From a virus, in IMG/VR virus record IMGVR_UViG_3300009430_000004, positions 62,001 to 126,000 of that record: DNA of 64,000 nucleotides. One strand, given 5' to 3'. A program made the translations under genes and the position numbers. This document shows, in pieces, positions 28,279 through 36,322 of this stretch; position 1 is the first letter of the stretch, and each line of letters starts with the position of its first letter. The notes below the pieces were generated by a model. That model saw nothing but the letters and a program-made list of their open reading frames with translations. It was not told the DNA's origin and searched no databases.

Positions 28279-28512
28279 TTACACGCTAATATCTATTACT
28301 AACTTGTCACTGGATTTGCCATCCTTGTCCTTTTTGTCCTTCTTTTTCTTTTTATCTTTGTCCTTCTTATCTCTGTCTTTATCCTTTTCTTTCTTATCTT
28401 TGTGTTTCTTATCTGACTTTTCACTAATCTTCTTTTCATAGCCTTTCATCATGTCAAACACATCGTCAATGACAAATTCATCAATATTAACTTCGCCTTT
28501 TCCTTTAGCCAT
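28279..28512 (-). CDS. Low-complexity Lys/Asp-rich small protein
   Basis: A 77-residue protein with a strong GGGAGGGAGAG site. Residues 1-28 are ordinary (GEVNIDEFVIDDVFDMMKGYEKK); residues 33-66 are almost only Lys and Asp with a few Glu, Arg and His; the last ten residues (DKLVIDISV) return to normal composition. Such tracts are disordered and may bind nucleic acid or other charged partners. It has an exact TATATATTAT motif 47 nt upstream, so it is probably an early gene. Function unknown. Confidence 0.6.
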   Translation of the reverse strand: MAKGKGEVNIDEFVIDDVFDMMKGYEKKISEKSDKKHKDKKEKDKDRDKKDKDKKKKKDKKDKDGKSSDKLVIDISV

Positions 28513-28558
28513 ATTTTTTCTCTCCCTCCCTTACGTTTTATTATTACTATACGCTGTA

Positions 28559-28568
28559 ATAATATATA
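28559..28568 (-). promoter_or_regulatory. TATATATTAT early-type promoter motif
   Basis: An exact copy on the minus strand, 47 nt before the ATG at 28512. It is divergent from the plus-strand copy at 28639-28648. Confidence 0.55.
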
Positions 28569-28638
28569 TTTATTATACACATTACATTTCATATGTATGT
28601 TCCTAGTATATTAAAATCGTATTTTCGACACCCTCAAA

Positions 28639-28648
28639 TATATATTAT
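28639..28648 (+). promoter_or_regulatory. TATATATTAT early-type promoter motif
   Basis: An exact copy 100 nt before the ATG at 28748, giving a long leader that ends in TTCTGTGGGAGGAATTAAAT. The same 20 bases precede the 45921 gene. Confidence 0.55.
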
Positions 28649-28747
28649 TATTGTGTACATACATAAATAGATATTAGATTTGTATGTTCCGCTAGTAAAT
28701 TTGGTGCTAGTGAAAAATATTTTTGATTCTGTGGGAGGAATTAAATT

Positions 28748-29134
28748 ATGTTATTATCAATGTTAAAAATGAGAAAAATCAGATCTATCATCGCTACTGA
28801 ATTGAATAGAAACGCACATATTATAAATTCAGTTTCTTACCCTGTAACAGTTAATGAGCAAATGAATCATACTGCATGCAATGAGCATCGTGAGTATGTA
28901 CCATATATATCATTATCATGTTGGCATCATGGGAAGGATGGTGAGAAGATTTACAATCACACAAGCGGAATAACTATATATGCTGGTAGCATATTATATA
29001 TCTGTAAAACTAAGAAGCTTGACGTTGAATCTTATACAAGGAGTATCATGTCTCATTTAATACATAAGATTGCTACTTGTCAAGATCCAACATATCCAAC
29101 TGAACTTCAAAAGCCTGCTACTAAAACAGCATAG
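28748..29134 (+). CDS. Unknown small protein, 128 residues
   Basis: Starts at an ATG after GTGGGAGGAATTAAATT. The N terminus is basic and slightly hydrophobic (MLLSMLKMRKIRSII). The body has several His and Cys residues (HTACNEHRE near 41-49, SCWHHG near 57-62, TCQD), which could bind a metal, but no named zinc motif is clear. It is a stand-alone early-type unit with a TATATATTAT motif upstream and a terminator after it. Function unknown. Confidence 0.5.
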   Translation: MLLSMLKMRKIRSIIATELNRNAHIINSVSYPVTVNEQMNHTACNEHREYVPYISLSCWHHGKDGEKIYNHTSGITIYAGSILYICKTKKLDVESYTRSIMSHLIHKIATCQDPTYPTELQKPATKTA

Positions 29135-29146
29135 GCTTAATAAGAG

Positions 29147-29179
29147 ATAAAGGTTGTTTATTGAACCTTTATTTTTTTT
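29147..29179 (+). terminator. Intrinsic terminator
   Basis: ATAAAGGTT (29147-29155) pairs with the GAACCTTTAT side (29164-29172), followed by a run of eight T. It ends the 28748-29134 unit. Confidence 0.85.
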
Positions 29180-29197
29180 ACTTAAGTGGATTTTAAT

Positions 29198-29207
29198 TAT
29201 ATATTAT
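29198..29207 (+). promoter_or_regulatory. TATATATTAT early-type promoter motif
   Basis: An exact copy ending 35 nt before the ATG at 29242, directly after the preceding terminator. Confidence 0.6.
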
Positions 29208-29241
29208 ACAATTGTAATAATAAATAAAAGGAGATGACTTT

Positions 29242-29574
29242 ATGGCTAAAGTTTACGGACATGTTGTCCACACTCAAAGAGTATCAACAAATATTGATGA
29301 CTTACAGCGTATTGCTGAGAATGGGGATTTATCTAAGAAAGACTTAAGGGTATTTCTGTTTCTAGCTTGTAGATTAGAAACCGAGAGGATTAAGAAAATA
29401 GATAAGAAGCAAATGGCTAAGAGCCTTGATTTATCTAAAGATGAAGTTAAGAAATGTTTAGACACATTAGAAGAACATGGTATTATAGAACGTGATTCTG
29501 ATGACCATGTTGAAGATGGATACCGATTCACATATACTAAGAATATGAGAAGAATGGATTCTATTCAACTATAA
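29242..29574 (+). CDS. Winged-helix DNA-binding protein
   Basis: A 110-residue protein. Residues about 30-100 show a winged helix-turn-helix pattern: a first helix (SKKDLRVFLFLACRL), a second (DKKQMAKSLDL), a recognition helix (SKDEVKKCLDTLEEHGII) and a two-strand wing (ERDSDD...GYRFTYTK). Proteins of this kind bind DNA as repressors, activators or replication initiators. It is a single-gene early-type unit between a TATATATTAT motif and a bidirectional terminator, next to the RNA polymerase operon, so a regulator is likely. The target is unknown. Confidence 0.7.
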   Translation: MAKVYGHVVHTQRVSTNIDDLQRIAENGDLSKKDLRVFLFLACRLETERIKKIDKKQMAKSLDLSKDEVKKCLDTLEEHGIIERDSDDHVEDGYRFTYTKNMRRMDSIQL

Positions 29575-29590
29575 ATAAATTAAAAAATAA

Positions 29591-29626
29591 AATAAGAGAT
29601 ATAGGTATATACCTATATCTCTTATT
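29591..29626. terminator. Bidirectional terminator between convergent units
   Basis: A perfect palindrome (29591-29607 with 29610-29626) flanked by A-rich sequence on the left and T-rich sequence on the right, between the plus gene ending at 29574 and the minus gene ending at 29630. Confidence 0.92.
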
Positions 29627-29629
29627 TTT

Positions 29630-30169
29630 TTATGATTGTATTTTTTTCTTAAATTTCTCAAAAGTATCTCTGAGAGCTATATTAGTCTTAATATGAAGAA
29701 TTGGGTCTATTTTACCGTATCTTTTAAAATGGTCTGGTTCAAAGTCTCTTTTCATAGCTCTTAATGTAGATAAAGCAAATGATGTACCTAAGATTATAAC
29801 GGCATGTTTCTCAATTTCATTAATATCCATTCTCATTGTCTGTACACCGTCAACTATTGCTCGTCTACCTTTAAGTAACTGCATCATAATAGGAGTAACC
29901 TTTGAGGCATACTCTTCATCAGATAAGTTTTTAAGTGTCGTAACACCCATTATTTTTTTAACCTCATCTGTTAAAATATCCATTTCTATGAAATCGCAGT
30001 TATATTCCTGAGCTATTTGTGAACCGTAAGTGGATTTACCACTACCTGATAAACCTGCAATAAATAGAAGATTTACTTCACCAGACTTAAACTTATCAAA
30101 GTTATACTCAAAATTTTTATCTGATAATATAGCACCTTCTTTTAATATTAAACCTTTTAAATATCCCAA
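29630..30169 (-). CDS. P-loop kinase-like ATPase
   Basis: About 179 residues from a TTG at 30169. LLFIAGLSGSGKSTYGS near residues 34-50 contains a Walker A motif, and ELLKGRRAIVDG-like sequence (LLKGRRAIVDGVQ, about 97-109) resembles the second strand of small-molecule or nucleotide kinases. The substrate is unknown. The frame stays open upstream to 30240 and overlaps the end of the RNA polymerase gene without any ATG, so the true start is uncertain (TTG at 30169 or a rarer codon nearer to AGAGGTG at about 30220). It is the last gene of the polymerase operon and ends at a shared terminator. Confidence 0.65.
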   Translation of the reverse strand: MGYLKGLILKEGAILSDKNFEYNFDKFKSGEVNLLFIAGLSGSGKSTYGSQIAQEYNCDFIEMDILTDEVKKIMGVTTLKNLSDEEYASKVTPIMMQLLKGRRAIVDGVQTMRMDINEIEKHAVIILGTSFALSTLRAMKRDFEPDHFKRYGKIDPILHIKTNIALRDTFEKFKKKIQS

Positions 30170-30228
30170 CTCGCTATCTATTATAAATCCAGATTCCTTT
30201 ATTGATGAATATTCACCTCTGGATATAG

Positions 30229-33200
30229 TTAATTCTTCATGTTTTTTATTTGCCTAACAGCAACTAATTTATCTCCTTCTACTTTACATGTTGGTTTGTT
30301 TGATGGTTTAATATAATGACCAACAACGGTAAGCTTATTATTCTTATCCAATATCGGACATACAATTTCACCCTCACTAAATTCTTTCTTAGTAAAATAG
30401 CTTGGATTATCATCTACATTCTTTGCTTTATAAAGATTGATTAATGTAGCTTCAAGCAATGCTCTTCCATCGTTTCCTCTATAATCTTTTCCACAGTCAG
30501 GGCATGTACCAGTTTCATTCCATGCTTCTTCATAACCTATGAGTGCTCCACAATGAACACATCTAGCCATGATATCTCCCATAGATTCTTTCACAGGCTC
30601 CCATGGTTTACCAGAATAGATTTCCTGTAACTTACGCTTCATTTCAACCAAAACCTTATTACCAAACATGGTAAGTAGTATAGATGGTGTCATACGAGCT
30701 AAGACAGCTCCAGGAGCTATAACTGAAGAAACTTCTTCCTGTGATCTAAACTCTGAGTAAGGTTCATAACCTTCAGGTATAACCTCACCAATGATTGACT
30801 TTAGTGCTGTAAAGAACGTTATCTTATCTCCAACACCTACAGTATCTTTATATTTAATATAGAACTCGATTAATACACCTTCTCCAACTTCTGTTCCTTT
30901 AATCTTACCGTCCTTAGCCTCTATTTTTCCAGTGGCATCATTTAACAGAACACCTGCTTTGAATACAGAGTCGGATTTATCGTATTTGTTAATAATCTTC
31001 TTTTTCTTATTTATTTTTTCATAGTAATCTGAAACTATCTTTCTTAATGTCGGTGAAAGTTCTTCTAGTTCTACTGTTGAATATATCTTTATATCTTCAA
31101 TGACACCTGAGTATTTTGATTTAATAGGTGTCTTACCAAGAGACTTAATCTCTTCCTTAAGTTCATTTCCTACAGAAGCTAGGAACTTATTCAATGAATC
31201 GTCATCGAATGATGTTTCAAACCTAATTAATTCATCACCAACTTGTACCTTCTGTCCAATATCAACTATATAATCAACATTGGCGTTTTTACCAAGGGAT
31301 ACTACTTTCTGCATAACTACATCAGCAGCCATATCATAGCTTAGCTTTTTAGTTACGAAGGTTGAGTCTTCATATGTTGAATAAGTTGATAAACATGCTA
31401 CTTTTTGTAATGAACCTATATTAAATCTATTTCCATCTAATGGTGATTCACTAAAGAAGTGTTTATCAGATGCAAGAATATCATTTTCCTTAAACTTCTG
31501 ACCTTTCTTTAAATTACATGATAGTTGATTTGATAGGAAGAATCCACCTGCACCATTCTTAACAACTCTTGGCTGTGTATCAATAGCTTGAACTGATCCA
31601 TCCTTATACTTAACCATTGCAATTCCAGCATCTTCGTTAACTTCTACAACTTCCCCATCCAACTTAGCTCTAACAATAAAGTCGTTAGAAAGATGGTAAT
31701 GGATTACTTGTTCAGATCCGTTTGAAATCAATACTGGTGATGATTTGGCTATAGGTATAATGTGTTTGGACTGTTTAGTAGCCATCGCTGTTCTAATAGA
31801 GTCGTCACGGGTAACCCCTAGAGGGGATAATAACTCGGCAGGAGAGAATAGATTAGCATCTGTAAGCTTCTCTAACCTATCATCATTTACTTCAATATAA
31901 CCTCTTGGACTTACAATGTTTGGTTCAAGGGATAACTGTCTAACAACACCACAGTTTGCATCTGGAGAGGTTGATATAGATAGAATTCCCATCATAGTTG
32001 GGTCGTAAGAACGTTTGTCCTGAGTATAAGCTTCTGGAAGGTTCATACCTACATGACCCTTTGGAGTTATTGCTCGGGACTTTTCAAGTTCAACGATAGG
32101 ATTTAATATACTATAATCCTCAACAGTCTGTAATGTTAACAGTTTCTTCAACACTATATCCTGAGGTACTGAAATCTTAACTGGATTGTTATTGTACGCT
32201 GTAATTCTATATTGAGAATAAGCGTCAGCTATCTGTTTATATAGAATAGCATTCACTATTTCATTTGAACGCACTCTGTAGATATTCATATTATTTTCTT
32301 TGATTGATGAATTATCTGCAAGCAGAGAATTCGCAAATAATATTAAGCTAACGAAATCTGTAGGATAATTTAAATCCTCAAGAACTTCTTTAGTTATAGG
32401 GTCTATCATAAAGTCATAGAAGTTGTCAAATGCGTTACCTATCATCTTATTATTAAACATGATTTCGAAGATTGATAAGTATGCATCTTTACCATCAAAG
32501 TCGGCATAATCAAATGCTTTAGTTGGTATATCTGCGAAGGCATTTAGTAACAATGAATTCTCATAAGGATATTTGTCATATACAAGATATCCATCAGCGA
32601 ATTGTACAACACCTTCATTATTTGATACTTTAGGACGAGTGTCACTAAAGTGATGTCTTATATTTGCTTTTCTTAGTACACTGGTTATACCTTCAACATA
32701 ACCTAATAGCAATAATACAGGAACATTCTTGCTCATGATTGTTGCCTTAGTGTACATAAACTTCTTACCAGCAGTTGCAGAATCAAAATCCTCTACAAGT
32801 TTACCTTGGTCGCATGATAAGATAAAGTCTATAATATCCATTCCACCCATCATCTGAGTATTCAAGTCCATCAATATAGGTTCATTATTATTAAGGAAGA
32901 AACCTATACAGAAGTCGTTTTCTGTGAGTCTGTATTTTTTAGTATCAATTCTTGCCCGAACTTCATCCTGATTGAAAACAAACTCCGCATTATTAACCTT
33001 TATAATGCTATAAATCTTTGATAACTCGTCATATTCGAGTATAGACTTATATTTTGAGTTAGCAGCTAAGTTGTTACCATACTTAACCTTAACATTACTA
33101 CTTGGATTCAACAATGCTTTCTTAAACTTCTCAATCTTAGATGAAACCTTAGTACCAAATCTCCTAATAAACATCTTGTTGTAATTACTACAAACTTGAA

Positions 33201-34704
33201 CTTCATCAGGTCCAGTTTTAACTACGGGTTTCATGAAGAGTTGTTTTACGATAAGCTTTTTATTTCCACCAAGATACATAAATTTGTCATCTATAAACTT
33301 AGGCACATCAAATCGTAATCTGTGACGTACTCTATTGGCATCTTCAAGGTCAACTATATAAGTTTCCTTGAAGTTCATTTCATCTGAGCTGTCCACAACT
33401 TCGATATTTCTAACATAAACAGGTATTGACTTATCGTTAAGGGAAGTAATTATATTAACTAAATCCTTCTTAGATAAGGTTTCGTTATATGCTTTTTCAA
33501 AGTGTGGATATTTAATAGTTGTCATATTCTTATTGGTTGTTGTAACCTTATTCGATACATCAATTGATGGAATAGCGATTGATTTAGTATCCATCTTTTG
33601 AATTTCCTCAAGAGTCATTCTCTCAAGCTTTATTTTCCTCTGTTTTTCACGAAGTTCCTGGTCTCTCTTTATAGATAGAGTTGAACGACCTGTTTTTTGA
33701 CTTTGGTTAATATCATATACTTTCTTCAGAAGCTGTTGGTCAACAATCAGCTTATCTTCAAGCTTTTTCTTAATATCGTCAGCATCATCTTTAATATTAA
33801 CCTTCTCTTCTTCCATGACATCTTCAAGTCTATCCTTAACACTTTCTTCAAGCTCAGGACTTTCCTCTTCGTTTCCAGTGAACTTGTACGTTTCAATGAA
33901 TTTTGCAGCAACATCATTGAATATCTCGTATCTCTTAGCATCTTCCTCTATTTGTTTTTCATCATCCAATGCTGAAAGGTCAGCATGTATTTTTGAAATT
34001 TCTCTACGGAAGGCTGTGAATGATTTATCATCACATTGAGCAGGATTAACTCTCATCATTGAGTCATTATTATAGAAGACTATGTTGACATCCCCTAATT
34101 CCTTAAATTTGTCGAAGTATTTATACATCGCAAAATAAAGAAGTAGAACAGGATTATCAAAATTTAATCTCCTATTCTCAGCAGCTCTCTTTAATCCAGC
34201 TATCCTCCAGTCATCCATTCCTACAACGATTGTTTTTATTTTATAACCGTCCAATCGAGGATCATTAATGATATTCTTGAGATAATCAATATACCCTTTT
34301 GTTTTTAAGTCATATTTTAGCTTTCTGGCAAAATCAAAATATATAGTATTGTAAGTAGCTAGGTCAAAATACACATTCCTTTCATTAAGATTACTTATTG
34401 AAGGGACAGTATTTAGGAATTTAATTCCTGACTCTAGCTCACCATATATCGCTTCTCTCTCTTTTCTGTAGATTTTCCTATATGTCTTATTAGCTAACTT
34501 ACCTTTATAAATAGAGTCCATATAATAGAAATGGAACTTATTATTGTGATAAAGGTTTTTGTTTTCTATAAGACGCATAGAAGCATCCAGAGAACCGTTA
34601 TTGATGAATACAATACTATACATACTTTGAGCTTTTTGATCTACAGGCAATTGTGCCTTTTGTTTAAACACTTTCAAGTGCGGAATATCCGAAATAAAAA
34701 TCAT
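30229..34704 (-). CDS. DNA-directed RNA polymerase beta subunit-like protein
   Basis: A 1491-residue single-chain homolog of the RNA polymerase beta subunit. Recognisable beta features in order are: YLGGNKKLIVKQLFMKP (about 480-495), matching the GTFIINGxERVIVSQLxRSP strand; TPKGHVGMNL (about 877) through SPDANCGVVRQLSLEPNIVSPRG (about 910), matching the Rif-region IETPEGPNIGLI segment; and GDKITFF (GDK at 1292-1294), matching the GDKMAGRHGNKG catalytic lysine region, although the second lysine motif is altered. Residues 1 to about 330 and a CxxC...CxxC zinc ribbon (C1382, C1385, C1401, C1404) are additions. The ATG at 34704 follows AAAGGGTGATCG. With beta-prime-type chains encoded elsewhere it should transcribe phage genes. 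Confidence 0.85.
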   Translation of the reverse strand: MIFISDIPHLKVFKQKAQLPVDQKAQSMYSIVFINNGSLDASMRLIENKNLYHNNKFHFYYMDSIYKGKLANKTYRKIYRKEREAIYGELESGIKFLNTVPSISNLNERNVYFDLATYNTIYFDFARKLKYDLKTKGYIDYLKNIINDPRLDGYKIKTIVVGMDDWRIAGLKRAAENRRLNFDNPVLLLYFAMYKYFDKFKELGDVNIVFYNNDSMMRVNPAQCDDKSFTAFRREISKIHADLSALDDEKQIEEDAKRYEIFNDVAAKFIETYKFTGNEEESPELEESVKDRLEDVMEEEKVNIKDDADDIKKKLEDKLIVDQQLLKKVYDINQSQKTGRSTLSIKRDQELREKQRKIKLERMTLEEIQKMDTKSIAIPSIDVSNKVTTTNKNMTTIKYPHFEKAYNETLSKKDLVNIITSLNDKSIPVYVRNIEVVDSSDEMNFKETYIVDLEDANRVRHRLRFDVPKFIDDKFMYLGGNKKLIVKQLFMKPVVKTGPDEVQVCSNYNKMFIRRFGTKVSSKIEKFKKALLNPSSNVKVKYGNNLAANSKYKSILEYDELSKIYSIIKVNNAEFVFNQDEVRARIDTKKYRLTENDFCIGFFLNNNEPILMDLNTQMMGGMDIIDFILSCDQGKLVEDFDSATAGKKFMYTKATIMSKNVPVLLLLGYVEGITSVLRKANIRHHFSDTRPKVSNNEGVVQFADGYLVYDKYPYENSLLLNAFADIPTKAFDYADFDGKDAYLSIFEIMFNNKMIGNAFDNFYDFMIDPITKEVLEDLNYPTDFVSLILFANSLLADNSSIKENNMNIYRVRSNEIVNAILYKQIADAYSQYRITAYNNNPVKISVPQDIVLKKLLTLQTVEDYSILNPIVELEKSRAITPKGHVGMNLPEAYTQDKRSYDPTMMGILSISTSPDANCGVVRQLSLEPNIVSPRGYIEVNDDRLEKLTDANLFSPAELLSPLGVTRDDSIRTAMATKQSKHIIPIAKSSPVLISNGSEQVIHYHLSNDFIVRAKLDGEVVEVNEDAGIAMVKYKDGSVQAIDTQPRVVKNGAGGFFLSNQLSCNLKKGQKFKENDILASDKHFFSESPLDGNRFNIGSLQKVACLSTYSTYEDSTFVTKKLSYDMAADVVMQKVVSLGKNANVDYIVDIGQKVQVGDELIRFETSFDDDSLNKFLASVGNELKEEIKSLGKTPIKSKYSGVIEDIKIYSTVELEELSPTLRKIVSDYYEKINKKKKIINKYDKSDSVFKAGVLLNDATGKIEAKDGKIKGTEVGEGVLIEFYIKYKDTVGVGDKITFFTALKSIIGEVIPEGYEPYSEFRSQEEVSSVIAPGAVLARMTPSILLTMFGNKVLVEMKRKLQEIYSGKPWEPVKESMGDIMARCVHCGALIGYEEAWNETGTCPDCGKDYRGNDGRALLEATLINLYKAKNVDDNPSYFTKKEFSEGEIVCPILDKNNKLTVVGHYIKPSNKPTCKVEGDKLVAVRQIKNMKN

Positions 34705-34761
34705 TTTCGATCACCCTTTCTCATAATAGTCTAGTATTATAAGAATGTTAGTGATCGAAAA
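34704..34761 (-). promoter_or_regulatory. Start-site-covering helix in the polymerase leader
   Basis: On the minus strand TTTTCGATCAC (34761-34751) is exactly complementary to GTGATCGAAAA (34714-34704), giving an 11-bp helix with a 36-nt loop. The second arm includes the end of the ribosome binding site and the first base of the start codon, so folding should reduce translation of the polymerase gene. Confidence 0.6.
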
Positions 34762-34799
34762 CGTTATATACCCTACGAGTGTATGTGTTACAAAATCCC

Positions 34800-34883
34800 T
34801 CAACTTGGAAGCCTTACCCCCAAGTACATCTTGGGAAAAATCGCAAATTTGTTATCATAGAGCGTTGTCTCAGCACCCGTCAT
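34800..34883 (-). CDS. Small leader ORF before the polymerase gene, 27 residues
   Basis: It starts at an ATG after AGGAGGTCATAG, the best ribosome binding site in this leader, and encodes MTGAETTLYDNKFAIFPKMY followed by LGVRLPS. It lies inside the leader that would start at the AACA-N6-TA element at 34923-34934. Its 3' end overlaps two alternative hairpins: CCCAAG with CTTGGG, or CTTGG with CCAAG. This could be a leader peptide controlling the polymerase gene, or a small real protein. A longer plus-strand frame over the same bases (34745-34930) lacks a ribosome binding site. Confidence 0.4.
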   Translation of the reverse strand: MTGAETTLYDNKFAIFPKMYLGVRLPS

Positions 34884-34922
34884 CTATGACCTCCTGGTTA
34901 CTTCTAAAAAGGTTTTCACCAT

Positions 34923-34934
34923 TAATTTAATGTT
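34923..34934 (-). promoter_or_regulatory. AACA-N6-TA late-type element for the polymerase operon
   Basis: On the minus strand the sequence is GGACA-AACA-type: GGAC then AAACA-TTAAAT-TA. The GGACAAAC start is shared with the elements at 36311 and 40378. It would give a leader of about 220 nt before the polymerase ATG. Confidence 0.55.
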
Positions 34935-35014
34935 TGTCCATATATCTTTTTAAACTTTAATTTTTGAGCTAACATGTGTATAATAAAGAAAACCGTAAAC
35001 TTGAGATAATTAAG
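34935..35014. other. Divergent intergenic region between polymerase operon and early genes
   Basis: The gap 34705-35122 (418 bases) holds, from left to right, the start-covering helix, the 27-residue leader ORF, the late-type element and, at 35015, an early-type motif pointing the other way. The remaining 34935-35014 stretch shows only AT-rich sequence. A possible plus-strand AACA-N6-TA match at about 34972-34983 is not clearly linked to a gene. Confidence 0.5.
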
Positions 35015-35024
35015 TATATATTAT
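35015..35024 (+). promoter_or_regulatory. TATATATTAT early-type promoter motif
   Basis: An exact copy ending 99 nt before the ATG at 35123. It begins the long plus-strand early region. Confidence 0.6.
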
Positions 35025-35122
35025 TAATGTGTATAGCACCAGATAATAGATAAGCTGTACGTAATATATACACTTATATTTCATGTGGGTAAACAACAAA
35101 CAAAATTTAGGAGGAATAAACC

Positions 35123-35374
35123 ATGGAAAAATCAATAAAAAATTATTTCGGAATCGGTGTTAGAAAAGGTGTTAAGTTAGAAAGTCAAGGATTAGTTGAC
35201 TTAAGTATATTAGCTGAGCTTAAGATTAGAAAAGGAACAAACAAAACTCTCATAGCAAAGCAAATGCAACAAGGTGAGAACATAGAGAAATATATAAACA
35301 ATGTAAAACAGACTTTGTTAGATTTAGGCGTACAAGAAAAAGACATTTTAGGAATCTACAATTTCTTAGCGTAG
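35123..35374 (+). CDS. Unknown small basic protein, 83 residues
   Basis: The ATG follows TAGGAGGAATAAACC. The protein is Lys/Gln-rich and helical (KTLIAKQMQQGENIEKYINNVKQ in the middle, split by no obvious motif). It has a 99-nt leader after a TATATATTAT motif and is closed by a UUCG terminator, so it is a single-gene early unit. Small basic early phage proteins often act on host machinery, but nothing here identifies a target. Confidence 0.5.
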   Translation: MEKSIKNYFGIGVRKGVKLESQGLVDLSILAELKIRKGTNKTLIAKQMQQGENIEKYINNVKQTLLDLGVQEKDILGIYNFLA

Positions 35375-35402
35375 CAAGTTTCTTTAATTTGTCCCATAGA
35401 AT

Positions 35403-35440
35403 AAAAATAGGGTTCGATTCGTCGAGCCTTATTTTTTTTA
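35403..35440 (+). terminator. UUCG-capped intrinsic terminator
   Basis: 35403-35417 pairs with 35422-35436 (two G-U pairs) around TTCG, running into a T tract. The GGTTCGATTC in it looks like a tRNA T-arm but belongs to this hairpin. Confidence 0.9.
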
Positions 35441-35444
35441 TATT

Positions 35445-35454
35445 TATATATTAT
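35445..35454 (+). promoter_or_regulatory. TATATATTAT early-type promoter motif
   Basis: An exact copy ending 39 nt before the ATG at 35493. Confidence 0.6.
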
Positions 35455-35492
35455 TTATAGGTATAGTAATACGTATTAAAGGAGGTAATTAT

Positions 35493-36302
35493 ATGACTAT
35501 CAAACTAGATAGAATAGTTTGTCAACAGAGAATAACAAGAAAAAGGCACATATGGTGGCAATATACTATTGCTGATGACAAAATATATTTGAGAACTATA
35601 AAAGGTGGATATCCGAAGTTCGGAGAATTATTCATCGCATTAATGAGAGATGTACCGTTTTGTAGACATTATTTTTCCGAGGATTTTATAGTAGATAAAT
35701 ATATTACTCTAGAATCAGGAATATTTGGTACAGGTGGTAAGAAGGATGTCACACATCATCTATGGGCGTATATAGATCAAGATGATGAAGATATTAATGT
35801 GATAAACTTGTCAGATGAATATGAATTTAAAGAACCTTTAATATATCCTATAGACAAGTTAATCCAGATATTCAATATGTTGTATTCGGATTATATTGAC
35901 GAATATATAATACAAGATAAACGCTATTATAAATTAAATACTGTTGAGCTATATGACAAGAATTGGTATAAACGAAGTTATAGTGAATTATTTGTTAGAT
36001 TTAATAAGATGGATGAAGAAAAGCTCCCATATATTTTATCTAAACATTTTGGAGGATTTACTAAGAAAGATTCCAAATTAGAAGTATTTAATTATAATAT
36101 GTGCACTATGTGGGATAAGAAGGATGAGAGAGGTATTAAATACCGTGATGTTATAAAGAAGAAGTTTGGTGGATTACTTAGTAGTTTCTATATAGTATAC
36201 TATGCAGATGGGTGTACTATTGATACAACACGGGTAGAAGATAAATTCCTTAAAAAGTTATTAGGGGAGTTTACTAATAAAAATGAGCAAATTAAAAAAT
36301 AA
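35493..36302 (+). CDS. Unknown protein, 269 residues
   Basis: Starts at an ATG after AAAGGAGGTAATTAT. The protein is rich in Tyr, Trp, Asp and Lys with no membrane segment or signal peptide. Notable stretches are RKRHIWWQYT (17-26) and a repeated Lys-Phe-Gly-Gly theme (KHFGGF near 184, KKKFGGLL near 223). No family is recognised. It is in a single-gene early-type unit; a non-coding RNA unit begins right after it. Confidence 0.55.
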   Translation: MTIKLDRIVCQQRITRKRHIWWQYTIADDKIYLRTIKGGYPKFGELFIALMRDVPFCRHYFSEDFIVDKYITLESGIFGTGGKKDVTHHLWAYIDQDDEDINVINLSDEYEFKEPLIYPIDKLIQIFNMLYSDYIDEYIIQDKRYYKLNTVELYDKNWYKRSYSELFVRFNKMDEEKLPYILSKHFGGFTKKDSKLEVFNYNMCTMWDKKDERGIKYRDVIKKKFGGLLSSFYIVYYADGCTIDTTRVEDKFLKKLLGEFTNKNEQIKK

Positions 36303-36310
36303 TATGGACA

Positions 36311-36322
36311 AACAATATAATA
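36311..36322 (+). promoter_or_regulatory. AACA-N6-TA element before a non-coding transcript
   Basis: GGAC precedes AAACA-ATATAA-TA. No start codon follows for almost 290 bases; instead a structured sequence begins, so this element appears to drive an RNA gene. Confidence 0.55.

Noticed and set aside
34745-34930. Plus-strand frame of 61 codons in the polymerase leader
   Set aside because: No ribosome binding site. The same bases are better explained by the leader ORF and hairpins on the minus strand.
35403-35436. GGTTCGATTC, resembling a tRNA T-arm
   Set aside because: It is part of a UUCG terminator hairpin with a T tract; no acceptor or anticodon arms surround it.
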